Assembly (NCBI GenBank): GCA_900554615.1
Contig: USIB01000034.1
Location: 1-14,013 of the forward strand
DNA length: 14,013 nucleotides
Direction of reading: 5' to 3'
Source of the DNA: an uncultured Mycoplasmatota bacterium
GTDB lineage: Bacteria; Bacillota_I; Bacilli_A; RF39; UBA660
In this document: positions 5,033 to 11,503 of the stretch, one piece after another
Layout of the letters: each line of letters opens with the position of its first letter
Position numbering within the stretch: position 1 is the first letter of the stretch
Position numbers and translations under genes: made by a program
Notes under the pieces: model-generated
What the model was told of the DNA's origin: nothing
The model's database searches: none
Seen by the model: the letters and a program-made list of their open reading frames with translations, nothing else

Positions 5033-7735
5033 ATGTATAAAAATAAGAAAATATTTATATTGGGAATGGCTAGAAGTGGTTATGAAGTTGCTAAGTTATT
5101 ATCTAGTGATAATGAAGTAGTTATTACTGATATGAAAGAACAAGATAAGGATAAAATTAGTGAACTTGAAAATCTTGGTGTTAAGTTTATTATGAGTAAT
5201 GCTGCTGATACTTTACTTGATGATAGTTATGATATTATGGTTAAAAATCCTGGTATTAAATATGATCATAAATGTGTTGTTAAGGCTAAGAATATGGGTA
5301 TACCTGTTATTAATGAGGTAGAGGTTGCTTATCATTATTTAGATAAGAATGTTAATATTATTGGTGTTACTGGTTCTAATGGTAAGACTACTACTACTAG
5401 TATTATTTATGAAATTATGAAAAAGGCTTATGGTGATAGAGTTGTTTTAGCAGGTAATATTGGTACTCCTTTATGTCATTATGTTAAGGATATTAAAAGT
5501 GGTAGTTATTTAGTTATGGAGATTAGTGATCATCAGTTATGTGATATGTATGATTTTAAGACAAATACTTCAGTTATTACTAATATTTATGAATGTCATA
5601 CTGATTTTCATGATAGTCATGAGAAGTATGTTATGACAAAGAAGAAGATTTTTAATCATCATACAAAAGAAGATACTGCTATTGTGAATATGGATAATAG
5701 TGAGGTTATGGATATTACTAGTGATATTGGTAGTAGTAAACTTTATTTTTCTTGTGATAAGAAGGCTGATTGTTATTATAAAGATGGTTTTATTTATTAC
5801 AATGATGAGAAGTATCTAGATACTAAAAATATTATTTTGAAAGGATTACATAATTATCAAAATATTATGTGTGCTATGTTGTGTGCTAAAAAATATGGTG
5901 TTAGTGATGATATTATTATTTCGGTTGTTAGTTCATTTGGTGGTGTAGAGCATAGACTTGAGTATGTTGGTAATATTAATGGGAGAGAAGTTTATAATGA
6001 CTCTAAGAGTACTAATACGGAGTCTACGGTTATTGCTCTTAATTCTTTTGATAAGGATACAATTCTTATTATGGGAGGACTTGATAGAGGACACTCTTTT
6101 GCTGAATTAGAAAAGCCTATGGCTCATACTAAATTAGTTGTTGCTTATGGTGAAACTAAAAATAGAATTAAAGAGTTTTGCGATAGTATTAATGTTAAGT
6201 GTATTATATGTGATAATTTAGTTACCGCTACTGGAATGGCTTATGATAATTCTAAAGAGGGGGATGTTATTTTACTTAGTCCTGCGTGTGCTAGTTGGGA
6301 CCAATTTCCTGATTTTGAGACTAGGGGTAAGTTATTTAAGGAAACTATACTTAAATATAGAAATGGTTTATTTATTGAAAAAGGCAAACATATTTATATG
6401 ATTGGTATTGGTGGTATTAGTATGAGTGGTATTGCTGATATTCTTGTTAATATGGGTTATGTTGTAAGTGGTAGTGATAGGGCTAGTTCTAAAGTTACGG
6501 ATATGCTTATTGATAGTGGTGTTAAGGTATTTATTCCTCAATGTAAAGATAATATTACTGATGATATTGATTTTGTAGTATATACTGCCGCTATTAAAGA
6601 AGATAATGAGGAAATGGTAGAGGCTAAAAGAAGAGGCATTCCAATGATGGAGAGAGGGGAATTTTTAGGTGAAATTACTAAACTTTATCCTAATACGATT
6701 GGTATAGCAGGTACTCATGGTAAGACTAGTACTACTTCGATGGTTAGTTTAATATTTATTGAGGCTGGATGTGATCCTACTATTCAAGTTGGTAGTATTT
6801 TAAGTAATATTGGCGGTAATTATAGAATTGGTAAAAGCGATACTTTGATTATTGAGGCTTGTGAATATTGTGATAGTTATCTTAACTTTAAGCAGAAGTC
6901 CGCTATTGTACTTAATATTGATAATGATCATTTGGATTATTTTAAAAATCTTGATAATATTAAAAAGTCATTTAATAAATATGTTAGTGGTTTACCTAGT
7001 GATGGCTTTTTGATTATTAATAATGATGATAAGAATAGTAATGAACTTGGTGATAATACTAAGGCTAGTGTTGTTAGTTATGGTATTATTAATGATAGTG
7101 ATTATATGGCTAGTGATATTAGTTATGATACCGATGGATGTGCTAGTTTTGATGTTATTCATAATGGAGAAAAACTTGGTAGAATAGAACTTTCGGTATC
7201 AGGAGAACATAATATTTATAATGCTTTATCCACTATTGGTCTTTCATGTTGTTATGGTATTTCTTTTGCTGATATTAAAAAGGGTCTTAAGAAGTATAAA
7301 GGTGCTAGTAGAAGACTTGAGTATAAGGGAAAGTTTAAAGGGGCTAATGTTTATGATGATTATGGTCATCATCCTACGGAAATAATGGCTACTAGTAAGG
7401 CTATTCATAAAAAGAAATATAGAGAGTCTTGGGTTATTTTTGAGGCTCATACTTATGCAAGGGCATATAAACATAAGGAAGATTTTGCTAAGGCACTTAA
7501 AGATTTTGATCATATTATTGTTACGGATATTTATGCTGCTAGAGAAGAGAATATTTATGGTATTACGGAAGATGATATAGTTAGAGAAATTAAAAAATAT
7601 GGTAAAGAAGTTTTCCATATTAGTAGTTATGATGATATTAAGTTATATTTAAGTCAGTATGTTCACGAGGGGGACCTTATTCTTACTTTAGGTGCTGGTA
7701 ATGTTACTAAAATGGCTGACTTACTTGTTAAATAA
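5033..7735 (+). CDS. Fused MurD-MurC: UDP-MurNAc-L-Ala:D-Glu ligase / UDP-MurNAc:L-Ala ligase
   Basis: One uninterrupted 900-residue frame encodes two complete Mur ligases, cytoplasmic ATP-dependent enzymes of peptidoglycan precursor synthesis. Residues ~1-440 are MurD: an N-terminal ILGMARSGYEVAKLL nucleotide-fold motif, P-loop GSNGKTT at 114-120, EISDHQL in place of the usual ELSSFQL, a NIYECHTDFH block with a following TKKKIF that should hold the carbamylated Lys, NDSKSTNT, MGGLDRGHSF and the C-terminal SPACASWDQF. From ~453 the MurC opening HIYMIGIGGISMSG appears, then P-loop GTHGKTS at 560-566, and YDDYGHHPTE and EAHTYARAY motifs near the end. The two halves are joined by only about ten residues with no stop. 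MurC (L-Ala addition) works immediately before MurD (D-Glu addition), so order in the protein is the reverse of the pathway. I chose the ATG at 5033 (GGAGTG, 6-nt spacing) over GTG at 5024, which would sit inside the ribosome site. Confidence 0.95.
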   Translation: MYKNKKIFILGMARSGYEVAKLLSSDNEVVITDMKEQDKDKISELENLGVKFIMSNAADTLLDDSYDIMVKNPGIKYDHKCVVKAKNMGIPVINEVEVAYHYLDKNVNIIGVTGSNGKTTTTSIIYEIMKKAYGDRVVLAGNIGTPLCHYVKDIKSGSYLVMEISDHQLCDMYDFKTNTSVITNIYECHTDFHDSHEKYVMTKKKIFNHHTKEDTAIVNMDNSEVMDITSDIGSSKLYFSCDKKADCYYKDGFIYYNDEKYLDTKNIILKGLHNYQNIMCAMLCAKKYGVSDDIIISVVSSFGGVEHRLEYVGNINGREVYNDSKSTNTESTVIALNSFDKDTILIMGGLDRGHSFAELEKPMAHTKLVVAYGETKNRIKEFCDSINVKCIICDNLVTATGMAYDNSKEGDVILLSPACASWDQFPDFETRGKLFKETILKYRNGLFIEKGKHIYMIGIGGISMSGIADILVNMGYVVSGSDRASSKVTDMLIDSGVKVFIPQCKDNITDDIDFVVYTAAIKEDNEEMVEAKRRGIPMMERGEFLGEITKLYPNTIGIAGTHGKTSTTSMVSLIFIEAGCDPTIQVGSILSNIGGNYRIGKSDTLIIEACEYCDSYLNFKQKSAIVLNIDNDHLDYFKNLDNIKKSFNKYVSGLPSDGFLIINNDDKNSNELGDNTKASVVSYGIINDSDYMASDISYDTDGCASFDVIHNGEKLGRIELSVSGEHNIYNALSTIGLSCCYGISFADIKKGLKKYKGASRRLEYKGKFKGANVYDDYGHHPTEIMATSKAIHKKKYRESWVIFEAHTYARAYKHKEDFAKALKDFDHIIVTDIYAAREENIYGITEDDIVREIKKYGKEVFHISSYDDIKLYLSQYVHEGDLILTLGAGNVTKMADLLVK

Positions 7736-7748
7736 TATTAAATTATAG

Positions 7749-7777
7749 AAAGAGTGAATTATTTTTCATTCTTTTTT
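7749..7777 (+). terminator. Terminator after murD-murC
   Basis: AAAGAGTGAA (7749-7758) pairs with TTCATTCTTT (7765-7774) with one wobble and a 6-nt loop, running into six T (7772-7777). It lies 13 bases after the stop codon and ends just before the next -35. Confidence 0.85.
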
Positions 7778-7778
7778 C

Positions 7779-7807
7779 TTGACTTTGATATTTTGGTAGT
7801 GTATAAT
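7779..7807 (+). promoter_or_regulatory. Consensus promoter of the perR-rubrerythrin operon
   Basis: TTGACT (7779-7784) and TATAAT (7802-7807) are spaced by exactly 17 bases. The predicted start is near 7814, inside the palindrome at 7813-7827. Confidence 0.88.
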
Positions 7808-7812
7808 GTTAT

Positions 7813-7827
7813 TAGTAATCATTACTA
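7813..7827 (+). promoter_or_regulatory. Putative PerR operator (7-1-7 palindrome)
   Basis: TAGTAAT-C-ATTACTA is a perfect 7-1-7 inverted repeat, the layout of Per/Fur-type boxes. It matches 10 of the 14 defined positions of the Bacillus Per box TTATAATNATTATAA. It covers the predicted transcription start of the operon whose first gene is a PerR-type regulator, so autorepression is the natural reading. Binding is inferred. Confidence 0.75.
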
Positions 7828-7842
7828 TTAAGGAGATAAGCT

Positions 7843-8205
7843 ATGAGGAATACAAAGCAGAGAGATTGTATATTTGATATTGTTAATAGTAGTTATAATC
7901 ATTTAAATGCTTATCAGGTTTATGATATTGCTAAAGAAGTTATTCCTAATATTAGTTTAGGTACTGTTTATCGTAATTTGTTATGGCTTAGTGAAAATGA
8001 TAAGATTAGAACTATTATTGTTGATGATGTTATTAGATATGATAGAAATGTTATTCATGATCATTTGTTATGTACAAAGTGTGGAAATATTATTGATATA
8101 CCGAGAAAGTCTTCTTTTGATAATTATATTGATGGTAATTTAGTAATTGATTATGATATTAAATACAAAGGTATTTGTAAAAAATGTTTGGAAAGGAAGG
8201 ATTAA
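7843..8205 (+). CDS. perR: Fur-family peroxide-responsive repressor, PerR type
   Basis: This 120-residue regulator belongs to the Fur family: an N-terminal winged helix (LGTVYRNLLWLSE at ~39-51 is the recognition-helix block) and a C-terminal metal-binding dimerisation domain. The structural zinc site is complete as two CxxC pairs, C77/C80 and C112/C115. Residues aligning with the regulatory Fe/Mn site of PerR are also present: H20, D67, H72, H74 and D85. An Asp at the last position is characteristic of PerR rather than Fur. In PerR, peroxide oxidises the site His with bound iron and the repressor releases DNA. The protein is shorter at the N-terminus than Bacillus PerR (145 residues). The ATG has AGGAG at 7-nt spacing. 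It is first in an operon with rubrerythrin, a peroxide-detoxifying enzyme, and a 7-1-7 operator lies at its start site. Fur or Zur specificity is less likely. Confidence 0.88.
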   Translation: MRNTKQRDCIFDIVNSSYNHLNAYQVYDIAKEVIPNISLGTVYRNLLWLSENDKIRTIIVDDVIRYDRNVIHDHLLCTKCGNIIDIPRKSSFDNYIDGNLVIDYDIKYKGICKKCLERKD

Positions 8206-8207
8206 TT

Positions 8208-8747
8208 ATGGAATTAAAAGGTAGCAAAACAGAGGCTAATTTAATGACAGCTTTTGCTGGCGAATCACAGGCTAGAAATAAATATACTTATTTTGCTTCG
8301 AAGGCTAGAAAGGATGGCTATGAGCAAATAGCAGAAATATTTGAGGAGACCGCTAATAACGAGAAGGAACATGCAAAAATGTGGTTTAAGGAATTAAATG
8401 GTGGTACCATTCCTAGTACTATTGACAATTTACTTGCTGCTGCTGAAGGTGAGAATTATGAATGGACTGATATGTATAAAGAGTTTGCTGAGACTGCTAG
8501 AAGTGAAGGCTTTACTAGAATCGCATTTTTATTTGAAGAAGTTGCTAAAATTGAGAAAGAACATGAAAATAGATATAGAAAACTTCTTACTAATATTAAT
8601 GATGGTTTAGTATTCTCTAGAGATGGTGATAAGATTTGGCAATGTAGAAATTGCGGTCATATCGTTATTGGAAAAGATGCTCCTAGTGTATGTCCTGTAT
8701 GTGCTCATCCACAAAGTTATTTTGAGATTAAGAAGGAAAACTATTAA
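8208..8747 (+). CDS. rbr: Rubrerythrin (NADH/rubredoxin-dependent peroxidase)
   Basis: This 179-residue enzyme reduces hydrogen peroxide to water in the cytoplasm of anaerobes. The N-terminal four-helix ferritin-like domain carries the diiron ligands: E in AGESQARNKY, the EETANNEKEHAKMW helix with its E..EKEH pattern, E in EFAETARSEGF, and FEEVAKIEKEHENRY. The C-terminal rubredoxin-like domain (from about residue 143) has WQCRNCGHI and SVCPVCAHP, two CxxC pairs that bind one iron. Length and domain order are those of classic rubrerythrin. The ATG at 8208 lies 2 bases after the perR stop and has AAGGAAGG inside the perR end at 7-nt spacing, implying translational coupling. An in-frame ATG at 8184 within perR lacks a ribosome site and was not chosen. 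Control by PerR through the upstream operator is expected. Confidence 0.95.
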   Translation: MELKGSKTEANLMTAFAGESQARNKYTYFASKARKDGYEQIAEIFEETANNEKEHAKMWFKELNGGTIPSTIDNLLAAAEGENYEWTDMYKEFAETARSEGFTRIAFLFEEVAKIEKEHENRYRKLLTNINDGLVFSRDGDKIWQCRNCGHIVIGKDAPSVCPVCAHPQSYFEIKKENY

Positions 8748-8764
8748 TTATGGTTTTCTTTTTT
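8733..8764 (+). terminator. Terminator overlapping the end of rubrerythrin
   Basis: AAGGAAAACT (8733-8742) pairs with GGTTTTCTTT (8752-8761) with two wobbles and a 9-nt loop, followed by T to 8764. The left arm lies in the last codons and the stop codon is in the loop. Confidence 0.75.
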
Positions 8765-8792
8765 GCATATTATTTTCTTTATTACATATTAG

Positions 8793-8798
8793 TATAGT
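8793..8798 (+). promoter_or_regulatory. Possible weak -10 for tspO
   Basis: TATAGT is the best -10-like sequence between the rubrerythrin terminator and tspO. No convincing -35 is present. A start near 8805 would make the message nearly leaderless if the ATG at 8808 is used. Confidence 0.35.
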
Positions 8799-8807
8799 GT
8801 GATTGAT

Positions 8808-9233
8808 ATGAGAAATAATTATAAAAATCTTATTATTTTTATTGCTATTCCATTAGTTCTTGGTGGTATAGTAGGTCTTATTACAAGTAAGGGAAGTTCT
8901 AGTTATGATGGTATTGTACCTAGCTGGATATTTCCAGTGATATGGAGTATTTTATATATTATGATGGGTATATCTAGTTATCTTATTAGTGATGATAGAA
9001 AACTTCTTAATATTTATATTGTTAGTTTGGTTATGAATTTACTTTGGCCTATTATTTTCTTTGGGTTTAAACTTAAGGTATTGGGTTTTTTCTGGATACT
9101 TAGTCTTATTTTAGTGGTAGGATATACGATATATAGATTTTATGATAAAAACAAGGTCAGTGCTTATCTTCTTATTCCATATTTATTGTGGCTTATATTT
9201 GCTTCTATTCTTAATTTAATAGAAATTATGTAA
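8808..9233 (+). CDS. tspO: TspO/MBR family membrane protein
   Basis: This 141-residue integral membrane protein has five predicted membrane helices (roughly residues 8-26, 40-60, 68-86, 90-108 and 117-138). Family signatures are the PSWIFPVIWSILYIMMGISSYL block in helix 2, NLLWPIIFFGF in helix 3 and PYLLWLIFASILN in helix 5. TspO proteins bind tetrapyrroles and sterol-like ligands and are linked to oxidative stress and porphyrin handling; the exact reaction is unsettled. It is slightly shorter than the usual ~155-160 residues. The start is uncertain: ATG at 8808 or GTG at 8799. The only ribosome-site resemblance upstream is GTGTGAT, a weak relative of the GAGGTGTGA seen before two later genes. 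It follows a terminator, so it is probably a separate unit from perR-rubrerythrin, although the shared oxidative-stress theme is suggestive. Confidence 0.9.
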   Translation: MRNNYKNLIIFIAIPLVLGGIVGLITSKGSSSYDGIVPSWIFPVIWSILYIMMGISSYLISDDRKLLNIYIVSLVMNLLWPIIFFGFKLKVLGFFWILSLILVVGYTIYRFYDKNKVSAYLLIPYLLWLIFASILNLIEIM

Positions 9234-9256
9234 TATTAAATTAGGCTTTTTTTTTA
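9210..9256 (+). terminator. Terminator overlapping the end of tspO
   Basis: A 10-bp perfect stem, TAATTTAATA (9212-9221) with TATTAAATTA (9234-9243), extends by a wobble and a C-G pair to 9210 and 9245. A long T-run (9247-9255) follows. The stop codon is the last triplet of the 12-nt loop. Confidence 0.8.
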
Positions 9257-9269
9257 TTTGTTTTTATAG

Positions 9270-9275
9270 TATAAT
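9270..9275 (+). promoter_or_regulatory. -10 element for the ttcA-like gene
   Basis: A perfect TATAAT lies 22 bases before the ATG at 9298. The -35 position falls in the terminator T-run and is poor, and there is no TGn extension, so the promoter is tentative. Confidence 0.5.
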
Positions 9276-9297
9276 ATTGTTAGTTTTGAGGTGTGAA

Positions 9298-10125
9298 ATG
9301 GAAAGGTATAAGGAAATTGAAAGAAGTATTATAAAGAAATATAGAAAAGATATTTGGAGTAAGTTTGTTAAGGCCGTTCAAGATTATAAGCTTATTAATG
9401 AGAATGATAAAATTATGGTATGTATTTCTGGTGGTAAGGATTCTTTTTTACTTGCTAAATGTATAGAGGAACTAATTAGACATGGTAAGTTTTATTTTGA
9501 AGCTAAATATGTGGTAATGGATCCTGGATATAGTGAAAATCATAAGAGAGAAATTCTTGATGTTGCCAGAACACTTAATCTTGATATTGAAATATTTAAA
9601 TCAGATATTTTTGATAGTGTTATTAACATGGAGGCTGCTAGTCCCTGCTATATGTGTGCTAGAATGAGAAGGGGTTGTTTATATAATAAAGCTATGGAAC
9701 TTGGATGTAATAAGATTGCTTTGGGTCATCACTTTAATGATGTTATTGAAACTACTTTACTTAGTATGTTTTATGGTAGTGAGGTTAAAACTATGCTTCC
9801 TAAACTTCATAGTGATAATTTTCCTGGTCTTGAACTTATTAGACCTTTGTATTTAGTTCATGAAGAGGCTATTATTTCTTGGATGAATTATAATAATTTA
9901 AAATTTATTAATTGTGCTTGTAAGTTAACTGAGGATATTAGTGATGTTGATAAGATTAATAGTAAAAGAAAAGAAATTAAACTTTTAATTAATGATATTA
10001 AGAAGGTTAATCCTAATGTTGATATGAATATTTTTAAGGCACTTGATAATGTTAATTGTGATGGTGTTCTTACTTATAAAATTGATGGAGAGAGACATAG
10101 CTTTTTAGATGATTATGACAAGTAG
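9298..10125 (+). CDS. TtcA-family tRNA thiolation enzyme (ATP pyrophosphatase, Fe-S type)
   Basis: This 275-residue cytoplasmic protein belongs to the PP-loop ATP pyrophosphatases. SGGKDS at 44-49 is the nucleotide-binding PP-loop. SPCYMCARMRRG gives C117-x2-C120, and NKIALGHHFNDVIETTLLSMFYG at 138-160 is the strongly conserved central block of TtcA-like proteins. TtcA makes 2-thiocytidine in tRNA using an Fe-S cluster held by cysteines from two motifs; here the second is C206-x-C208 (NCACKLTED) instead of CxxC. TilS is unlikely because these cysteines are present and the TilS C-terminal domains are absent. The true tRNA target may differ from position 32, so no symbol is given. The start is ATG 9298 with GAGGTG at 4-nt spacing; an in-frame TTG at 9277 overlaps the -10 region and was rejected. 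No terminator follows, so transcripts may read into the next gene's leader. Confidence 0.85.
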   Translation: MERYKEIERSIIKKYRKDIWSKFVKAVQDYKLINENDKIMVCISGGKDSFLLAKCIEELIRHGKFYFEAKYVVMDPGYSENHKREILDVARTLNLDIEIFKSDIFDSVINMEAASPCYMCARMRRGCLYNKAMELGCNKIALGHHFNDVIETTLLSMFYGSEVKTMLPKLHSDNFPGLELIRPLYLVHEEAIISWMNYNNLKFINCACKLTEDISDVDKINSKRKEIKLLINDIKKVNPNVDMNIFKALDNVNCDGVLTYKIDGERHSFLDDYDK

Positions 10126-10146
10126 TTGTAAATGATATTATTTTTG

Positions 10147-10175
10147 TTGACAAATGTTTGATATGGGTGTATGAT
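10147..10175 (+). promoter_or_regulatory. Strong promoter for the glycosyltransferase gene
   Basis: A perfect -35 TTGACA (10147-10152) and TATGAT (10170-10175) are 17 bases apart. It is the only perfect -35 I found in the window. The start, near 10182, falls inside the left arm of the dyad at 10176-10206. Confidence 0.85.
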
Positions 10176-10206
10176 TAGATTGTACTATTTCAAGTAGTAC
10201 AATCTA
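10176..10206 (+). promoter_or_regulatory. 12-bp-arm inverted repeat at the promoter start site (candidate operator)
   Basis: TAGATTGTACTA (10176-10187) and TAGTACAATCTA (10195-10206) are exact reverse complements with a 7-base centre. The dyad starts one base after the -10 and ends 5 bases before the GAGGTG ribosome site. No T-run follows, so it is not a typical terminator. It could be a repressor operator, or an RNA hairpin in read-through transcripts from the gene upstream. The regulator is not identified. Confidence 0.65.
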
Positions 10207-10221
10207 CTATTGAGGTGTGAT

Positions 10222-11430
10222 ATGGAAAAAATTATATATATATTGTTAATAGCATCTTTATTTTATGGTCTTTACTTTTTGGTTATGGCTACTGGTGTAT
10301 TTGGTAAAAAGAAGGAGAAAACTAATAATTCTAAGAAGAATCATTTTGCTATTTTGATAGCTGCTAGAAACGAAGAAGTGGTTATTGGTAATTTGATTAA
10401 GAGTTTAAAGAAGCAAAATTATCCTAAAGATAAATATGATATTTATGTTATTATTAATAATTGTACTGATAATACGCTTGAGGTTGCTAGAGATGCTGGC
10501 GCTAATATAATAGAATGTTCAGAAAAGGTTAAGACTAAAGGGGATGTACTTAAGTATACTTTTAATAAGTTAAAAGATAATAAGAAAATAGATGCTTATG
10601 TTATATTCGATGCTGATAATGTTGTTCATGGCGATTTTTTGAATAAAATGAATAATTCTGTTAATGCTGGCTACGAAGTTGTACAAGGCTTTAGAGATAC
10701 TAAAAATATTTGTGATAATTGGCTTAGTACTAGTTATGCTCTTCTTTATTATTTACAAAGTTTATTTATTAATAAATCTAGATTTAATTTTGGTAAGAGT
10801 TCTTTCTTAAATGGTACTGGTTTTATGGTTAAAAAAGATGTTATTGATACTTATGGTTTTGCTCCTAAAACTATTACTGAGGATATTGAACTAACCGCTA
10901 TTTGTGCTATTAATGGTGTTAAGATTGCTTTTAATGAAGAGGCTATTACTTATGATGAACAAGTTACTGATTTTAGGAGTTCTCTTAAACAAAGGAAAAG
11001 ATGGTCTTTTGGGGCTACACAGTGTTTAAAGAATTATACTTGGGAACTTGTGAAAGAAGGATTTAAAAATAAGAGATTTGAATGTTTTGATGTAATACTT
11101 TTTTACTTTGGTATTATATTCCATGTTTTATTTAGTATTGTTTCTTTAATGGGAATTATATATAATGTTATTTATATTGATAACTTTAGTAATACTGATA
11201 TTATGATTTGTTTAGGTATATTTTTATTTAATTATTTAGTAGGTGTTATTTTTAGAATGGCTGTTATTAAAGCATGTAATAAGAGTGTTAAAGATAATAT
11301 TGGTGGAATATTACTTTTTGATTTATTTGTACTTAGTTGGCTTCCTATTAATTTTATTTGTTTGTTTATTAAGGATTGTACTTGGGACCATATTAAACAT
11401 GATAGAAATGTTGATACTTTAAATATTTAA
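10222..11430 (+). CDS. Membrane processive glycosyltransferase, family GT2
   Basis: This 402-residue inner-membrane enzyme has an N-terminal membrane helix (~4-27), a cytoplasmic GT-A catalytic domain (~40-280) and three to four C-terminal helices (~291-325, 330-352, 368-390). Catalytic motifs in order are ARNEE at 48-52, DADN at 130-133 (metal and sugar-nucleotide binding), TED at 219-221 (catalytic base) and QRKRW at 257-261, the QxxRW motif of processive beta-glycosyltransferases such as cellulose, hyaluronan and poly-GlcNAc synthases. It probably moves a sugar from a nucleotide donor onto a growing surface polysaccharide or glycolipid. Donor and product cannot be read from the sequence, and no export or polymer-modifying partner lies nearby. 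Start ATG 10222 has GAGGTG at 4-nt spacing; the in-frame TTG at 10210 was rejected. The strong promoter with a dyad suggests tight regulation. Confidence 0.9.
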   Translation: MEKIIYILLIASLFYGLYFLVMATGVFGKKKEKTNNSKKNHFAILIAARNEEVVIGNLIKSLKKQNYPKDKYDIYVIINNCTDNTLEVARDAGANIIECSEKVKTKGDVLKYTFNKLKDNKKIDAYVIFDADNVVHGDFLNKMNNSVNAGYEVVQGFRDTKNICDNWLSTSYALLYYLQSLFINKSRFNFGKSSFLNGTGFMVKKDVIDTYGFAPKTITEDIELTAICAINGVKIAFNEEAITYDEQVTDFRSSLKQRKRWSFGATQCLKNYTWELVKEGFKNKRFECFDVILFYFGIIFHVLFSIVSLMGIIYNVIYIDNFSNTDIMICLGIFLFNYLVGVIFRMAVIKACNKSVKDNIGGILLFDLFVLSWLPINFICLFIKDCTWDHIKHDRNVDTLNI

Positions 11431-11461
11431 AGATAATGATTAATTTTATTATCTTTTTTTT
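11429..11461 (+). terminator. Terminator after the glycosyltransferase
   Basis: AGATAAT (11431-11437) pairs with ATTATCT (11448-11454), extended by two A-T pairs using the stop codon's last bases, with a 10-nt loop and a run of eight T (11454-11461). Confidence 0.75.
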
Positions 11462-11469
11462 AATTATTA

Positions 11470-11478
11470 TGGTATAAT
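11470..11478 (+). promoter_or_regulatory. Extended -10 promoter of the amino acid transporter operon
   Basis: TGGTATAAT is an extended -10 with a perfect TATAAT at 11473-11478. The -35 region (TATCTT) is poor and overlaps the preceding terminator. A predicted start near 11485 leaves about 19 nt before the ATG. Confidence 0.65.
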
Positions 11479-11503
11479 TTAGATAATAGGAGAGTGATTA
11501 GAG

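Noticed and set aside
7244..7618. Minus-strand 124-codon frame opposite the MurC half
   Set aside because: The plus-strand frame holds conserved MurC motifs over the whole stretch; the antisense frame has no recognisable domain.
8184..8207. An earlier rubrerythrin start within perR
   Set aside because: It has no ribosome site; the ATG at 8208 has AAGGAAGG at 7 nt and begins the conserved N-terminus.
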